A stretch of 64,000 nt of DNA from NCBI GenBank assembly GCA_028871815.1, contig JAGWMJ010000004.1, positions 274,819 through 338,818 of the forward strand, written 5' to 3'. A program made the position numbers and the translations under genes. Numbering within the stretch: the stretch's first letter is position 1; each line of letters opens with the position of its first letter. Under the pieces are notes generated by a model. It did no database searches, was not told the DNA's origin, and saw only the letters and a list, made by a program, of their open reading frames with translations. Source of the stretch: Armatimonadota bacterium. Its GTDB lineage: Bacteria; Armatimonadota; Chthonomonadetes; Chthonomonadales; Chthonomonadaceae. This document shows, piece by piece, positions 9,299 to 17,548 of this stretch.

Positions 9299-10333
9299 TC
9301 AATTCGCTTGCGGAATCACAAGTTTACCGGTGACAATTGCCTGTTGGGTTGAAGCGAGCCGCGCCTCAAGTCTTGGCGGTATTTCGGTTCGCAGTTCGGG
9401 GTTAATTACAAATCCGATCACACCGGATGCCATGTCAAATGGCCGTGAATTCGGTTTGAAGGTACCGTTTTTGGTGGCTTGCGCAATCTGCAGGAAGGCG
9501 GCGCCGATATTGATCGGCGCACTTGCCAGAACAACATTGGGCGCCACGCCATTCTGATCACTGTTCGTTCCCAGCGCATAGATGCGGTGTGTCGCCGCGT
9601 CGCGCTCCTTTACGGCTTGAAAAACGCCGGCGGCCGCCGCATCCAGGTCCTGAATCACCACGTCGGCGCCTTGATCAATGAGTGCGAGCGTGGCTTGCTT
9701 TGCCTTGCCGACATCGTCCCAGTCACCGGTAAAGACAGGTGGCGCCACAATCACGCTCGGGCTGACGGCATGCGCACCGGCCGCGTAGGCCGAGAATACG
9801 CTCTCCAGCGGCACAATCTTCTCGGCGCCTACAGCGCCGATTCGCCCACTTTTCGACATGCCGGCGGCGAGCATCCCTTCGAGGTAGGCGCCATCCTCCA
9901 GCTTCAGTACAATCGGCGTCGTGTTTACTCCAACCCGTCGTCCGGATGAGATAACGAACAGAGTCTTTGGAAATTCCGACTCCATCCTGATGGCCGCGGA
10001 CTCGTATTCCGCGCCGTGGCCAATCACAATGTTGTAACCCTGGCTGGCAAAGGCTCGCAGATTCTCCTGTTGAGCTCCCGGCGTAGGCGCTTCAACATTC
10101 TCAACCTGTGCGCCCAGTTTCGACTTCAGGAGTTGAAGGCCGGCATATGCGCCGGCATTCCAGCCGTTGTCGCTTGTGGGTCCTGAAGTAATAAGGGCTA
10201 CACGAAACGCGGAGCTAGTCCCGGCTCCGGCCTTACCGCCTCCAATAGCCGACGCCGGCTGACGCCCGCAGCCTGTCGCAGCAAAAGCCACTGCCGATAG
10301 AGTAAACGTAAGGAATAAGCGGCTTGAAGCCAT
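9299..10333 (-). CDS. Bmp family substrate-binding lipoprotein
   Basis: This is the extracytoplasmic binding protein of the importer: 344 residues with a lipoprotein signal (hydrophobic stretch ending FAATGC, lipid-modified Cys at about 23) and the Bmp fold. Family marks include ITSGPTSDNGWNAGAY near the N-terminus and ALGTNSDQNG near residue 260. The start at 10333 is chosen because AGAAGG lies nine bases upstream and the signal peptide then has normal length; an ATG seven codons upstream is possible. It heads the transporter-PTPS-folE gene run. Known relatives bind purine nucleosides. Confidence 0.9.
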   Translation of the reverse strand: MASSRLFLTFTLSAVAFAATGCGRQPASAIGGGKAGAGTSSAFRVALITSGPTSDNGWNAGAYAGLQLLKSKLGAQVENVEAPTPGAQQENLRAFASQGYNIVIGHGAEYESAAIRMESEFPKTLFVISSGRRVGVNTTPIVLKLEDGAYLEGMLAAGMSKSGRIGAVGAEKIVPLESVFSAYAAGAHAVSPSVIVAPPVFTGDWDDVGKAKQATLALIDQGADVVIQDLDAAAAGVFQAVKERDAATHRIYALGTNSDQNGVAPNVVLASAPINIGAAFLQIAQATKNGTFKPNSRPFDMASGVIGFVINPELRTEIPPRLEARLASTQQAIVTGKLVIPQAN

Positions 10334-10442
10334 AACGTCTGACCTTCTCTGCATATCGGGCTGGCCGTCCTCCAGTCTGCGCCGTATTTGGCGCGTCAAG
10401 AGTCTACCAGATTGCAGACGAGCGTTCAGGCAACACCGCACT

Positions 10443-11795
10443 TCACGGAGCGACGGTTCGGTGCGGTATCTGGCCGGCAAGCGCCAAGCCGCACGCTGTG
10501 ACGGCGATTGTGATCACCAGCAGAGAGGGAATACCGCCGATTGCCGCATGCTGAAGTCGCCATACGATGACTCCTCCCAGCCACGGGAATATGGCGGACG
10601 GCACGAACAGAAGACTCAGCATTGCGATGAGGAGTGCCCGATCCTCCTCGGGCGCGTGAACCAGGAGATAGTGGTTGGTCGCGATCCACAATGCCCAGCC
10701 GAGGCTTCCTCCAAGGAGGAAGAAGACGCCGCAGAATAGCCATACCGACAGGCTTCCTGCCAACAAACCAACCGCCGGTGTTGCCACACATGCCACGGCC
10801 ACAGCACGGATAGCCGCTGCTGCCCCTCTCCGCTCGGCCAGTACCGTCCAGCAGGGAATCAGCACCATGGCGCCCAAGGCGGCGGCAGCCTGGAAAACGG
10901 CTCCCCAGTCGTCACTCAGGCGGTACCTGCTAGCCGCGTACAGCACGTAAAACGGCGCAGCCGCCATGCCGAAGCTGATGAGCATCTGCGCAGCGGCAAG
11001 TCGCCGAAATGCCTGATCGGTGCGCACGACGCCGAGGATGCGTGAGCGGTACATACGGAGGGACGGTCGGGCCGGAGGCAGGTGGCCTGATGGTGCGAGC
11101 GGCTCGTGGACGAAGGCGATGCCGATCAGCGAGACCATATACATAAAAGCGGCGCCTGCCGCGAGCACCGCGTAGTTTGCAGCGAATGGCAAACGCGGAT
11201 TGTGGAGAATAGCGCGTACGACGAGGCCGGCGACCAGTGCAACCACGATCCCCGTCAGAATCTGCGTGCCGGCAAAGAACCTTCCGCGAGTTTTGTCGGT
11301 GAATGCGCGGGCTACGATCTCCATCCAGAAAACGTATCCCAAACCATCGCCTAACGCCCACAAGCTCAATAGAATCACAACCGCGACCAATGCCTGATGC
11401 CGCCCGGAGCTCATGGTCGCCCGCATCAGGGCGAACGGCAACAGCAGCAGTGGGCCGCGCGTAGCAGCGCAGATTGCTATCAGTGCCGGTTTCTGTCGAC
11501 GCAGCGACGGGGCAAACCAGGCAACAGCCACCTGGAGTCCATTAAAGCCAAGAAACCGGATCGCCGCGAATGCGCCGATGACCACGCCGGAGGCGCCTAG
11601 CCGCCGGCAAAGGAGCGGCAGCACGGCATTCTCATCGAGGAATGCCATTCCGATAGCGAACGCGGTCACATCGACCGTCAGCGCGAAGAGGTTGCGCCGC
11701 ACAACTGCATTGGTGCGCCAGCCGGCGTGTGCATCGCCAGGCGCGGCATCGGAGCCCGGCACTGCCTGAACGGCCGGAGGTGCGTCGAATTGCAT
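10443..11795 (-). CDS. MFS transporter
   Basis: This 450-residue inner-membrane protein has about 11-12 hydrophobic segments in two blocks. The N-terminal block holds FLDENAVLPLLCRRLGASGVVIGAF, typical of a poorly characterised major-facilitator group; a second block starts near residue 255. It has no recognised substrate motif. It lies upstream of the bmp lipoprotein on the same strand, with a 109-base gap, so co-transcription is possible. An 8-bp palindrome (TGACGTCA, 11806-11813) lies just upstream of the start, and no good ribosome binding site is visible. Confidence 0.85.
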   Translation of the reverse strand: MQFDAPPAVQAVPGSDAAPGDAHAGWRTNAVVRRNLFALTVDVTAFAIGMAFLDENAVLPLLCRRLGASGVVIGAFAAIRFLGFNGLQVAVAWFAPSLRRQKPALIAICAATRGPLLLLPFALMRATMSSGRHQALVAVVILLSLWALGDGLGYVFWMEIVARAFTDKTRGRFFAGTQILTGIVVALVAGLVVRAILHNPRLPFAANYAVLAAGAAFMYMVSLIGIAFVHEPLAPSGHLPPARPSLRMYRSRILGVVRTDQAFRRLAAAQMLISFGMAAAPFYVLYAASRYRLSDDWGAVFQAAAALGAMVLIPCWTVLAERRGAAAAIRAVAVACVATPAVGLLAGSLSVWLFCGVFFLLGGSLGWALWIATNHYLLVHAPEEDRALLIAMLSLLFVPSAIFPWLGGVIVWRLQHAAIGGIPSLLVITIAVTACGLALAGQIPHRTVAP

Positions 11796-11823
11796 GCGGT
11801 AAATGTGACGTCACGCGCTAAGA

Positions 11824-11849
11824 CGGCCCGCCTACGAATAGGCGGGCCG
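11824..11849 (-). terminator. Perfect hairpin, probable terminator of the small-ORF transcript
   Basis: CGGCCCGCCT (11824-11833) and AGGCGGGCCG (11840-11849) form a perfect 10-bp stem with a 6-base loop. It sits between the small membrane ORFs and the MFS gene, which read in the same direction. There is no clean U run (TCTTAG follows on the minus strand), so termination strength is unsure. Confidence 0.5.
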
Positions 11850-11875
11850 GCAAACCGGGCATAGCAGCTACCGGC

Positions 11876-11974
11876 CTAACCCACTATAAGGACCACCCGA
11901 ACCACGATCCAGAAGATAACGAGCGGCCAGGAAACATGGAACGGGCGTCCAACACGGTTTCCGGCAGGGCGCAC
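11876..11974 (-). CDS. Possible very small membrane peptide
   Basis: A 32-codon reading frame from a GTG at 11974 ends in a hydrophobic run (WPLVIFWIVVRVVLIVG) and stops just before the perfect hairpin. It follows the 44-residue membrane ORF on the same strand. No family is recognised and no clear ribosome binding site is seen, so it may be chance. Confidence 0.2.
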   Translation of the reverse strand: MRPAGNRVGRPFHVSWPLVIFWIVVRVVLIVG

Positions 11975-11996
11975 CTGCTCGGTCGAGAGTGGTGTG

Positions 11997-12131
11997 TTAT
12001 CCCAGAAGTCCGCCGTGCGTCTTGCTGGCCATGCTGATGAACACGCCAAGGGCTACGCAGCCACCAACCAGCAGTACACCAATCAGAATGATTATCGCCT
12101 CAACCGGGTCGAAACCTTTACTGTCACCCAC
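11997..12131 (-). CDS. Small single-pass membrane protein, 44 residues
   Basis: This unrecognised small ORF begins with GTG at 12131, preceded by AGGAG at a good distance (GGAGACGCCGC before the GTG). The protein has a charged N-terminus (GDSKGFDPVEA), one strongly hydrophobic segment (about residues 13-34) and a short KTHGGLLG tail. The ribosome binding site, membrane segment and downstream hairpin make it credible. The nearest gene on the same strand downstream is the MFS transporter. Confidence 0.5.
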   Translation of the reverse strand: MGDSKGFDPVEAIIILIGVLLVGGCVALGVFISMASKTHGGLLG

Positions 12132-12254
12132 GCGGCGTCTCCTGTTTTGTTAAAGCCGAATAACTTGCGTCCAGCATGCCTTGCGCCGTTATTATAGCCT
12201 GCCCGTGGGCGGACGAGTCAAGGCCGGCATCACACCGTCCGGCTGGATCGGCGG

Positions 12255-12557
12255 TCAGTACTTTCGACCCAGATCTTCGAGGTTAGAGCGTTTGAGGTCT
12301 TCAGGCGTCATGGCTATACGGAACTCGCAGTCCGCCTCAAAGCTGAGAAACCATGGTTCAGCCAGGGCTGGGATCTCCGAGGCATGATCTACCTGCACCA
12401 CCAGTACCGCCCCGCGCGATCCGCTGTGCTCGGTAAAATACGCCGCTTCCGGCTTGGTTGCCTCAAGGATTCTCGTGATCGTTTCGCCGACCGACCCTTC
12501 ACGCAGCATCGAGTTGAACGGCTCCGGTGGAAGGGTAACGTGCAGCAGCATTCGCAT
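12255..12557 (-). CDS. Small conserved protein of unknown function (100 residues)
   Basis: The 100-residue soluble protein starts MRMLLHVTLPPEPFN and contains KPEAAYFTE and PALAEPWFLSFEADCEFRIAMTP. I recognise this as a widespread small family that is sometimes labelled as pantothenate-related in databases without clear proof, so no function is given. The ATG at 12557 has GAGG seven bases upstream and fits family length; a longer start would add 18 Arg/Thr-rich residues. It stands alone: small membrane ORFs lie downstream on the same strand. Confidence 0.75.
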   Translation of the reverse strand: MRMLLHVTLPPEPFNSMLREGSVGETITRILEATKPEAAYFTEHSGSRGAVLVVQVDHASEIPALAEPWFLSFEADCEFRIAMTPEDLKRSNLEDLGRKY

Positions 12558-12620
12558 GGTGGACCTCGATGTGGGATGCCTACGGGTGACGGCGATCGCC
12601 GTCCGGGACATAGATTACCT

Positions 12621-12768
12621 GCAAACCGTGCGCTGCGTCGCTCGCTGGAAGTGTGGTGAGAATCCGGCCTGTTGGCAGCAGGTTCTGGCATTAAGGTCAA
12701 ATCGTACCGCTGCCTCGAGCCACAGCGTCAGCACTTGTCCTATGCCTGGTACGCAGGAGAACGACGCC
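12621..12768 (+). promoter_or_regulatory. Weak cobalamin-riboswitch-like stretch
   Basis: The pieces follow the order seen in B12 riboswitches: GGAAGTGTGGTGAGAATCC at 12647-12665, GAGCCACAGC at 12717-12726, and a B12-box-like GCAGGAGAAC at 12752-12761. A possible closing stem pairs GCGTCG (12634-12639) with CGACGC (12761-12766). Each element departs from consensus, and no B12-related gene follows. It may be chance. Confidence 0.2.
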
Positions 12769-13118
12769 GAGCCGCCTCAGCAAGGTAACGATGAAGATGC
12801 AGCCGCCGGCGAGCGGTTGGCCGTGCGCCTACAGGTCTCGATTCCGTCATCCGGCCTCGTCTCCGCGGAGTGCGACTGTCTGCACGCCCTCTTCGATGCC
12901 GGTACCTGCGGTTTTTCGGCCAAGCTCAGCGCAATAAGCATCTCCTCAAGCGCCTTGCCGCTCACCGTCCCACATCATGCATCGCGATGAGCCGTACGTA
13001 CAGCGTGACGGCCGCCGGCAGCGCTATGACACTTCCCGCAAACCCGTACCGCTTTTGAGCCCTCGGTCAGGTTTTAGTTGAGCCGACGCGCGCGGCGCCA
13101 TGTGACGACAAACCCGGG

Positions 13119-13124
13119 TAGAAT
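13119..13124 (+). promoter_or_regulatory. Probable -10 box for tRNA-Arg
   Basis: TAGAAT lies 20 bases upstream of the tRNA. No good -35 hexamer is visible at 16-18 bases spacing. The same 16-base context (CGGGTAGAATRGGGCG) is found upstream of folB at 26671-26686. Confidence 0.4.
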
Positions 13125-13144
13125 GGGGCGCGGCGAAAGCCCGC

Positions 13145-13218
13145 GCGCCCGTAGCTCAGCGGATTAGAGTACCTGACTTCGGATCAGGTGGTCGGGGGTT
13201 CGAATCCCTCCGGGCGTA
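13145..13218 (+). tRNA. tRNA-Arg (anticodon TCG)
   Basis: The 74-base gene folds into a full cloverleaf. The acceptor stem is GCGCCCG paired with CGGGCGT, and the anticodon stem CCTGA/TCAGG holds the loop CTTCGGA, giving anticodon TCG (codon CGA). The T arm is GGGGG-TTCGAAT-CCCTC. The discriminator base is A and no CCA is encoded, so CCA must be added by enzyme. Confidence 0.95.
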
Positions 13219-13367
13219 TACATTCTGGATCGATTGTATGGATCTTGGCTGCTGCCGGCAACCCTGGCGAACCACCGAGCGTAATCCAAATTGACGGTTC
13301 ACCCGGTCCACGCCGGTCGGGCCTAAACTCCGGAGGCGATTCGGTTAATTGAGAAGGGAGGCCGCCC

Positions 13368-14639
13368 ATGAAGGCGCTGCCCAAGGTACTGATTCTGGGA
13401 GGCAACTTTGCCGGGCTGACCGCGGCCCGATTCATTCACGAACGATGCGGCGAAAGTGTAGAAGTAACGCTCGTCGATCGCAAAGCGGATCTGCTCTTCA
13501 TACCGAATATCGGTATGGAGGTGTTGGAGGATCGCGACCCGGCGGAGACGATGCGTTTCGACATCGTACCGTTTCTTGACCATGACGGTACCCGCTTCGT
13601 TCGCGCTCAGGTCACCGAGATCGACCTCGCAAAACAGTGCGTCCGGGCGATTCCAACCGAGCGCCCGGGCTCTGCAACCGAGACGCTCCGGTACGACTAT
13701 CTCGTCATCGCGCTTGGGGCAAGATTGGCGTTCGATCATATCGAGGGTTTCGCCGAGTATGGTCACGCAGTAACCGATAGCTGGTATGGCAACAAGCTCC
13801 GAGCCTTTCTCCATGGCGGCAGCTATCGCGGAGGGCCGGTCTTCATTGGGTCGGCGCGCTTCCACCAGGGCACTCGCGGGAACCCCGACTGGCTGCCGCT
13901 ATCCGGCGCCGCCTGCGATGGGCCGCCGCTCGAGACGGCGCTGAGCCTTGCGGCGTGGTTGGAGCACCGTCGCCTCGGCGGTCCGAAGAACATCACGGTG
14001 TTCTCGCCGGCAAACGTAATCGCTGAAGACGCTGGGCAGCCCATCGTCAAGGAGTTTTTGGAGATGGCCGGCGGAATGGGCTTCCATTATGAGCGCGATA
14101 CCCCCGACATTGCGTCGGTTGCCGAAGGCGGAATCACGTTCACTAACGGTAAATCGGTGGAAGCCGAACTCAAGATCCTGCTGCCGGATTGGCGGCCGCA
14201 CGACTTTATTCGTGACCTGCCGATTGTGGATGAGGCCGGGTTCATCATCACCGATCGGCTGATGAGGAATCCTCAGTACCGTGAGGTATTCGCACTTGGA
14301 GACGCTGCCGCCCTCACTGTCCCGAAACTCGGGGCGCTTGGCCACACACAGGCGGAGATTGTTGCCCGCCAGCTTGCAATGGAAACCGGCCAGCTGTCGA
14401 GCGAAGAGGCGGCCAAGCCATACTGGCCCCAAATTGTGTGCTTTGGTGACATGGGGCGCCATAAGGCATTCTATATCCACTCCGATGTGTGGTACGGCGG
14501 CAGCACCAGCATATTCAAGATGGGGTACATGCTCTACGCGATGAAACTTGCGTTCAAGGAGATGTACTTCCGAACGGGTGGCAAAGTCCCAGGTTGGGGT
14601 CTTCCTGTTAGCGAAGTCTTAGCTGATAGTATCCTGTAG
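13368..14639 (+). CDS. FAD-dependent NAD(P)H / sulfide:quinone-type oxidoreductase
   Basis: This 423-residue flavoprotein belongs to the pyridine-nucleotide-disulfide oxidoreductase group close to NDH-2 and sulfide:quinone reductase. It has the FAD-binding GGNFAGLTAA at residues 11-20, a middle ALGARL, and the second FAD motif VFALGDAAAL near 305. Four scattered cysteines include AACDGPP and QIVCFGD, which could serve in sulfide oxidation, but I cannot align the SQR set with certainty. There is no transmembrane segment; an amphipathic C-terminus would dock at the membrane. GAAGGGAGG precedes the ATG. The gene stands alone after the tRNA. Confidence 0.85.
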   Translation: MKALPKVLILGGNFAGLTAARFIHERCGESVEVTLVDRKADLLFIPNIGMEVLEDRDPAETMRFDIVPFLDHDGTRFVRAQVTEIDLAKQCVRAIPTERPGSATETLRYDYLVIALGARLAFDHIEGFAEYGHAVTDSWYGNKLRAFLHGGSYRGGPVFIGSARFHQGTRGNPDWLPLSGAACDGPPLETALSLAAWLEHRRLGGPKNITVFSPANVIAEDAGQPIVKEFLEMAGGMGFHYERDTPDIASVAEGGITFTNGKSVEAELKILLPDWRPHDFIRDLPIVDEAGFIITDRLMRNPQYREVFALGDAAALTVPKLGALGHTQAEIVARQLAMETGQLSSEEAAKPYWPQIVCFGDMGRHKAFYIHSDVWYGGSTSIFKMGYMLYAMKLAFKEMYFRTGGKVPGWGLPVSEVLADSIL

Positions 14640-14748
14640 GCGCTGTAATCGGTCGGAACGGTAAGCGGCAAGTGCGCCAGATGTTTGCCGCGATTGTCTC
14701 AGCCGTCGACGGGCCTGCAGTTATCGTCGACCAGGGATGTGGAACCGT

Positions 14749-15597
14749 ATGAACCTGTTCATTTCCGTGGATATAGAAGGCATAAGCGGTATCGCATCGT
14801 TCAGCCAGTGCATGGGTCCGGATGCCGGTCAGGCAGATTGGGCATATGCCCGCAGGATGCTGACGGGCGACGTAAATGCCGCGATTCGCGGCGCCCGTCG
14901 CGGAGGCGCGGATCGTGTGGTTGTCAAGGACTCACACGCCGGATGCCGGAATCTGCTCATCGGTGACCTTGAGCCCGGAACCGAGCTGATTTCCGGCTGG
15001 AAGGGTCCCGTAGACCTGTACATGATGGAGGGCCTGGATCAGGAGTCGTTTGATGGCGTTTTTCTCGTGGGTTACCACGCCATGGCGGGCACGCTTGAGG
15101 GCGCCATGGAGCATGCCTTGAGCGGCAGCATACATAGCTTCACCGTCAACGACGTGCCGGCGGGTGAGATATACGCAAGCGCCGCCATGGCTGGAGATCT
15201 GCGCATACCCACGTTGCTGGTAACCAGCGATCAGGCGGGCTGCGATGAAGCGGCCGGCTTACTGCGACGCGTTCAAACGGTTGCTACAAAGCGAGCAATG
15301 GCACGCTCGATGAGCTGGCTGCGGCACCCGCATGACACGGTTGCCGAGATTGAAGAGAAGGCGGAGGCGGCAGTGCGCGGGCGTACAGCAGTCGAGCCAT
15401 TTTCGGTGGTTGGGGAGGTAAAGCTGGCAGCGCGATTTCGGGGCGTGCAGATGGCGGATACGGCAGCAGCGCTGGAGGGTTCGGTGCGCAGGGATGCGTA
15501 TACGATTGAGGTGTTTGGATCAACCTTTACGGAGGCATACCGGCGATTTGGAGCTGTACTGGCTCTTGCGTCGGTAGGCGCCAAAGTCGGCGACTAG
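14749..15597 (+). CDS. dppA: D-aminopeptidase, DppA/M55 family
   Basis: M55 enzymes are zinc D-aminopeptidases, in Bacillus linked to peptide or cell-wall recycling. The 282-residue protein begins MNLFISVDIEG, placing D8 and E10 exactly as in B. subtilis DppA, which is why this ATG is preferred to one four codons upstream. Other ligands or catalytic residues appear in DSHAG (H63), GYHAM (H110), EHALSG (H122) and PAGEIYA (E140). It converges with an M14 carboxypeptidase gene, 12 bases away, so two peptide-degrading enzymes lie side by side. Confidence 0.92.
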   Translation: MNLFISVDIEGISGIASFSQCMGPDAGQADWAYARRMLTGDVNAAIRGARRGGADRVVVKDSHAGCRNLLIGDLEPGTELISGWKGPVDLYMMEGLDQESFDGVFLVGYHAMAGTLEGAMEHALSGSIHSFTVNDVPAGEIYASAAMAGDLRIPTLLVTSDQAGCDEAAGLLRRVQTVATKRAMARSMSWLRHPHDTVAEIEEKAEAAVRGRTAVEPFSVVGEVKLAARFRGVQMADTAAALEGSVRRDAYTIEVFGSTFTEAYRRFGAVLALASVGAKVGD

Positions 15598-15609
15598 GGC
15601 GCCGGATCG

Positions 15610-17304
15610 TCATTCAGCTTCCAGGCGGATCGTGGCGCGGACAACTCCGGCCCGCTGGTGCCGCACGGTTACCTGAACCTCACCGGCAGTTTGGCTCTCA
15701 ACCACCCATTCAATCTTGGCGCGTTCGGTACTGGCATCGGTTGTGAATGGTCCCGGTGCGCTCGTCTTGTACGCCCGTCCTTCCAGCTGACCACACTCCA
15801 TGCGAAGTTTGCCGCTGCAAAGCTTTGCGCCCTGAGGCAACTCGATCTCCGCAACCACGTCACGCACAACTGCGTGCTGCAGCGCGGTTTTTGTAACATA
15901 ACTGGGTAGCCATCCCGTGTTTTCCACCACGACCTGAACCAGCCACACTCCCGCGCGCAACCGGCGAGCTGTGGCGCTGCGCAACTCCATCAGCGGTGAG
16001 ATCAGACAGTGAAAGATTGCCCAGTCTGCCAGCGGCGCGATCTCAGCTTCCAGGCAGCATGGCGGAGGATTGCGAAAAGCGTACAGGTAGTCCCATCCGC
16101 CAAGCTCGATGTCGCCGAGTTGCGGATGCTTGAAAGGCCGCCAGTCTTGCCATGCTGAGCCGCCCGGCAGTGAATCGGCCCAGGTCAGCATTTTGATATC
16201 GTCCTCTGCTGGATGCTCGCGGTACCACTCGATGAACTTGCGGCCGACTATTCCGGCATGTGCTTGTGGCGCCCAGATCTCGCACGTCCATGCAAACACA
16301 CCCACGTGCTCAAACATCCAGTCGTCGAAAACGCCGGTGATCACCTCTTGAGGGTGGTAGCGGAAGTCGTGGTAAACGCTCGCTGCAGGATAGCCCGTTA
16401 TCTCTGCCCCGCGTTCACCGATCTTCTGGTAAGTCCAGAGGTCCTCGGCAGGCATCTTCTCGTCCGGCTGGCCGCTGTACGGCCGCAGCAGAACGCCGCT
16501 GTGTGTGTGAAATGATATGGCGCCAGTGATGTTAGGATGGTCGGCAATGAACCGCATCAGATTGTAGACTTCCGGCTCGCTCCCGGGGAACGGCCCTGCG
16601 CCCCCCTGCTCGAACTCCTGCCGCCAGTCTGCGGGAAAGTTACGATTCAGGTCGAGCCGCTCCTTTGGAGGCTTGACCTTCAGGGTGATACCATCCCAAT
16701 CGGGTATCAGCCCCTCCGGCATCAGCCGGAAGTACCGGCCACCCGTCTCGGTAGGCTCACGCCGTGTCAAAAGTCGTGGCTCTAGGGCATTGACCTTCCA
16801 GGCGCCATTGGGATCGGGGATGCGCATCTGCACCATCCTCCCATCACCATCAACATCCTGAACTTCCAGCCCTTCCAGCGGCTCTTCGTCGTACGGCCAG
16901 GGGCGCGTGCTGCTGCGGAGCAACCTGGGCCGCTCCGCAAATAGCTGCTCGGCGCCATCCGGGTTCACGCGCGGCACTATATAGAAAGCCCGGGTATCCA
17001 GGCATCGGGATATGCCGGGGTCGGAACCGTAACCACGGAGCAGCTTCTGCAAAAGATACAAGAGGGCTGATGATGGCGATACCTCCGTTGCGTGGATGTT
17101 GCCATCGCACCAAAACGCCGGCTTTTCAGATGCGGGGCCGGTAGCACTGTTAGTCACCGTGGCCAGCAATACGTCTCGACCCTCGTAGCTGCGTCCGATC
17201 GAGGCAAGTGAGAGCAGAGCGGGATACTCACGAGCCAGCGCTTTCAGGATGCGTGTAAGCTCGTGGTACTTGTAGTAACAATCAAACCGAATCTTTTGCG
17301 GCAC
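15610..17304 (-). CDS. M14 family zinc carboxypeptidase
   Basis: This 564-residue metallopeptidase carries the M14 zinc motif HATE (residues ~73-76, in CDGNIHATEVSPSSA), the third zinc ligand in ISFHTHSG (~265), and the catalytic Glu in WTCEIWAPQ (~335). A C-terminal region of about 170 residues looks like a beta-rich domain. There is no signal peptide, so it should act in the cytoplasm unless the start is upstream. Substrate cannot be predicted; members trim C-terminal residues from peptides or cell-wall fragments. Confidence 0.9.
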   Translation of the reverse strand: MPQKIRFDCYYKYHELTRILKALAREYPALLSLASIGRSYEGRDVLLATVTNSATGPASEKPAFWCDGNIHATEVSPSSALLYLLQKLLRGYGSDPGISRCLDTRAFYIVPRVNPDGAEQLFAERPRLLRSSTRPWPYDEEPLEGLEVQDVDGDGRMVQMRIPDPNGAWKVNALEPRLLTRREPTETGGRYFRLMPEGLIPDWDGITLKVKPPKERLDLNRNFPADWRQEFEQGGAGPFPGSEPEVYNLMRFIADHPNITGAISFHTHSGVLLRPYSGQPDEKMPAEDLWTYQKIGERGAEITGYPAASVYHDFRYHPQEVITGVFDDWMFEHVGVFAWTCEIWAPQAHAGIVGRKFIEWYREHPAEDDIKMLTWADSLPGGSAWQDWRPFKHPQLGDIELGGWDYLYAFRNPPPCCLEAEIAPLADWAIFHCLISPLMELRSATARRLRAGVWLVQVVVENTGWLPSYVTKTALQHAVVRDVVAEIELPQGAKLCSGKLRMECGQLEGRAYKTSAPGPFTTDASTERAKIEWVVESQTAGEVQVTVRHQRAGVVRATIRLEAE

Positions 17305-17548
17305 GGTCGTCCCCCGGCGCAGCCGATGATTGGCAGCTAGCTGGCAAGTTCCGTTCCTGGCGTACCGCTTCCTTCACCGGACGGTCAACTGCCGCTGAAG
17401 CCGGCTGTTAAAATGTGCCCGGCGAGTCGCACTGAGACGGAGCGCGAGCTGCGGCCGCGACTGCCGCGGTGCTTCCGACACTCTCGCGCGGTACTGAGTG
17501 ACAGCCCATCTCCGGTGGCGCTGTGACGGGCGGCGGCGGGAGGACCTC
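17305..17548. other. Intergenic stretch, nothing recognised
   Basis: About 240 bases lie between the selenoprotein candidate and the M14 gene, both on the minus strand. No gene, clear promoter or U-tailed hairpin was found. Confidence 0.4.

Larger units (their letters stand above)
12558..13144. other. Intergenic stretch without a convincing gene
   Basis: About 590 bases lie between the small conserved gene and tRNA-Arg. Open frames exist on both strands but none has a good start, codon pattern or recognised family. A weak riboswitch-like stretch lies at 12621-12768 on the plus strand, and a TAGAAT box precedes the tRNA. Confidence 0.5.

Noticed and set aside
12454..12990. Plus-strand ORF across the gap before tRNA-Arg
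   Set aside because: Its first part lies opposite the small conserved gene, and no family, start signal or coherent domain was seen.
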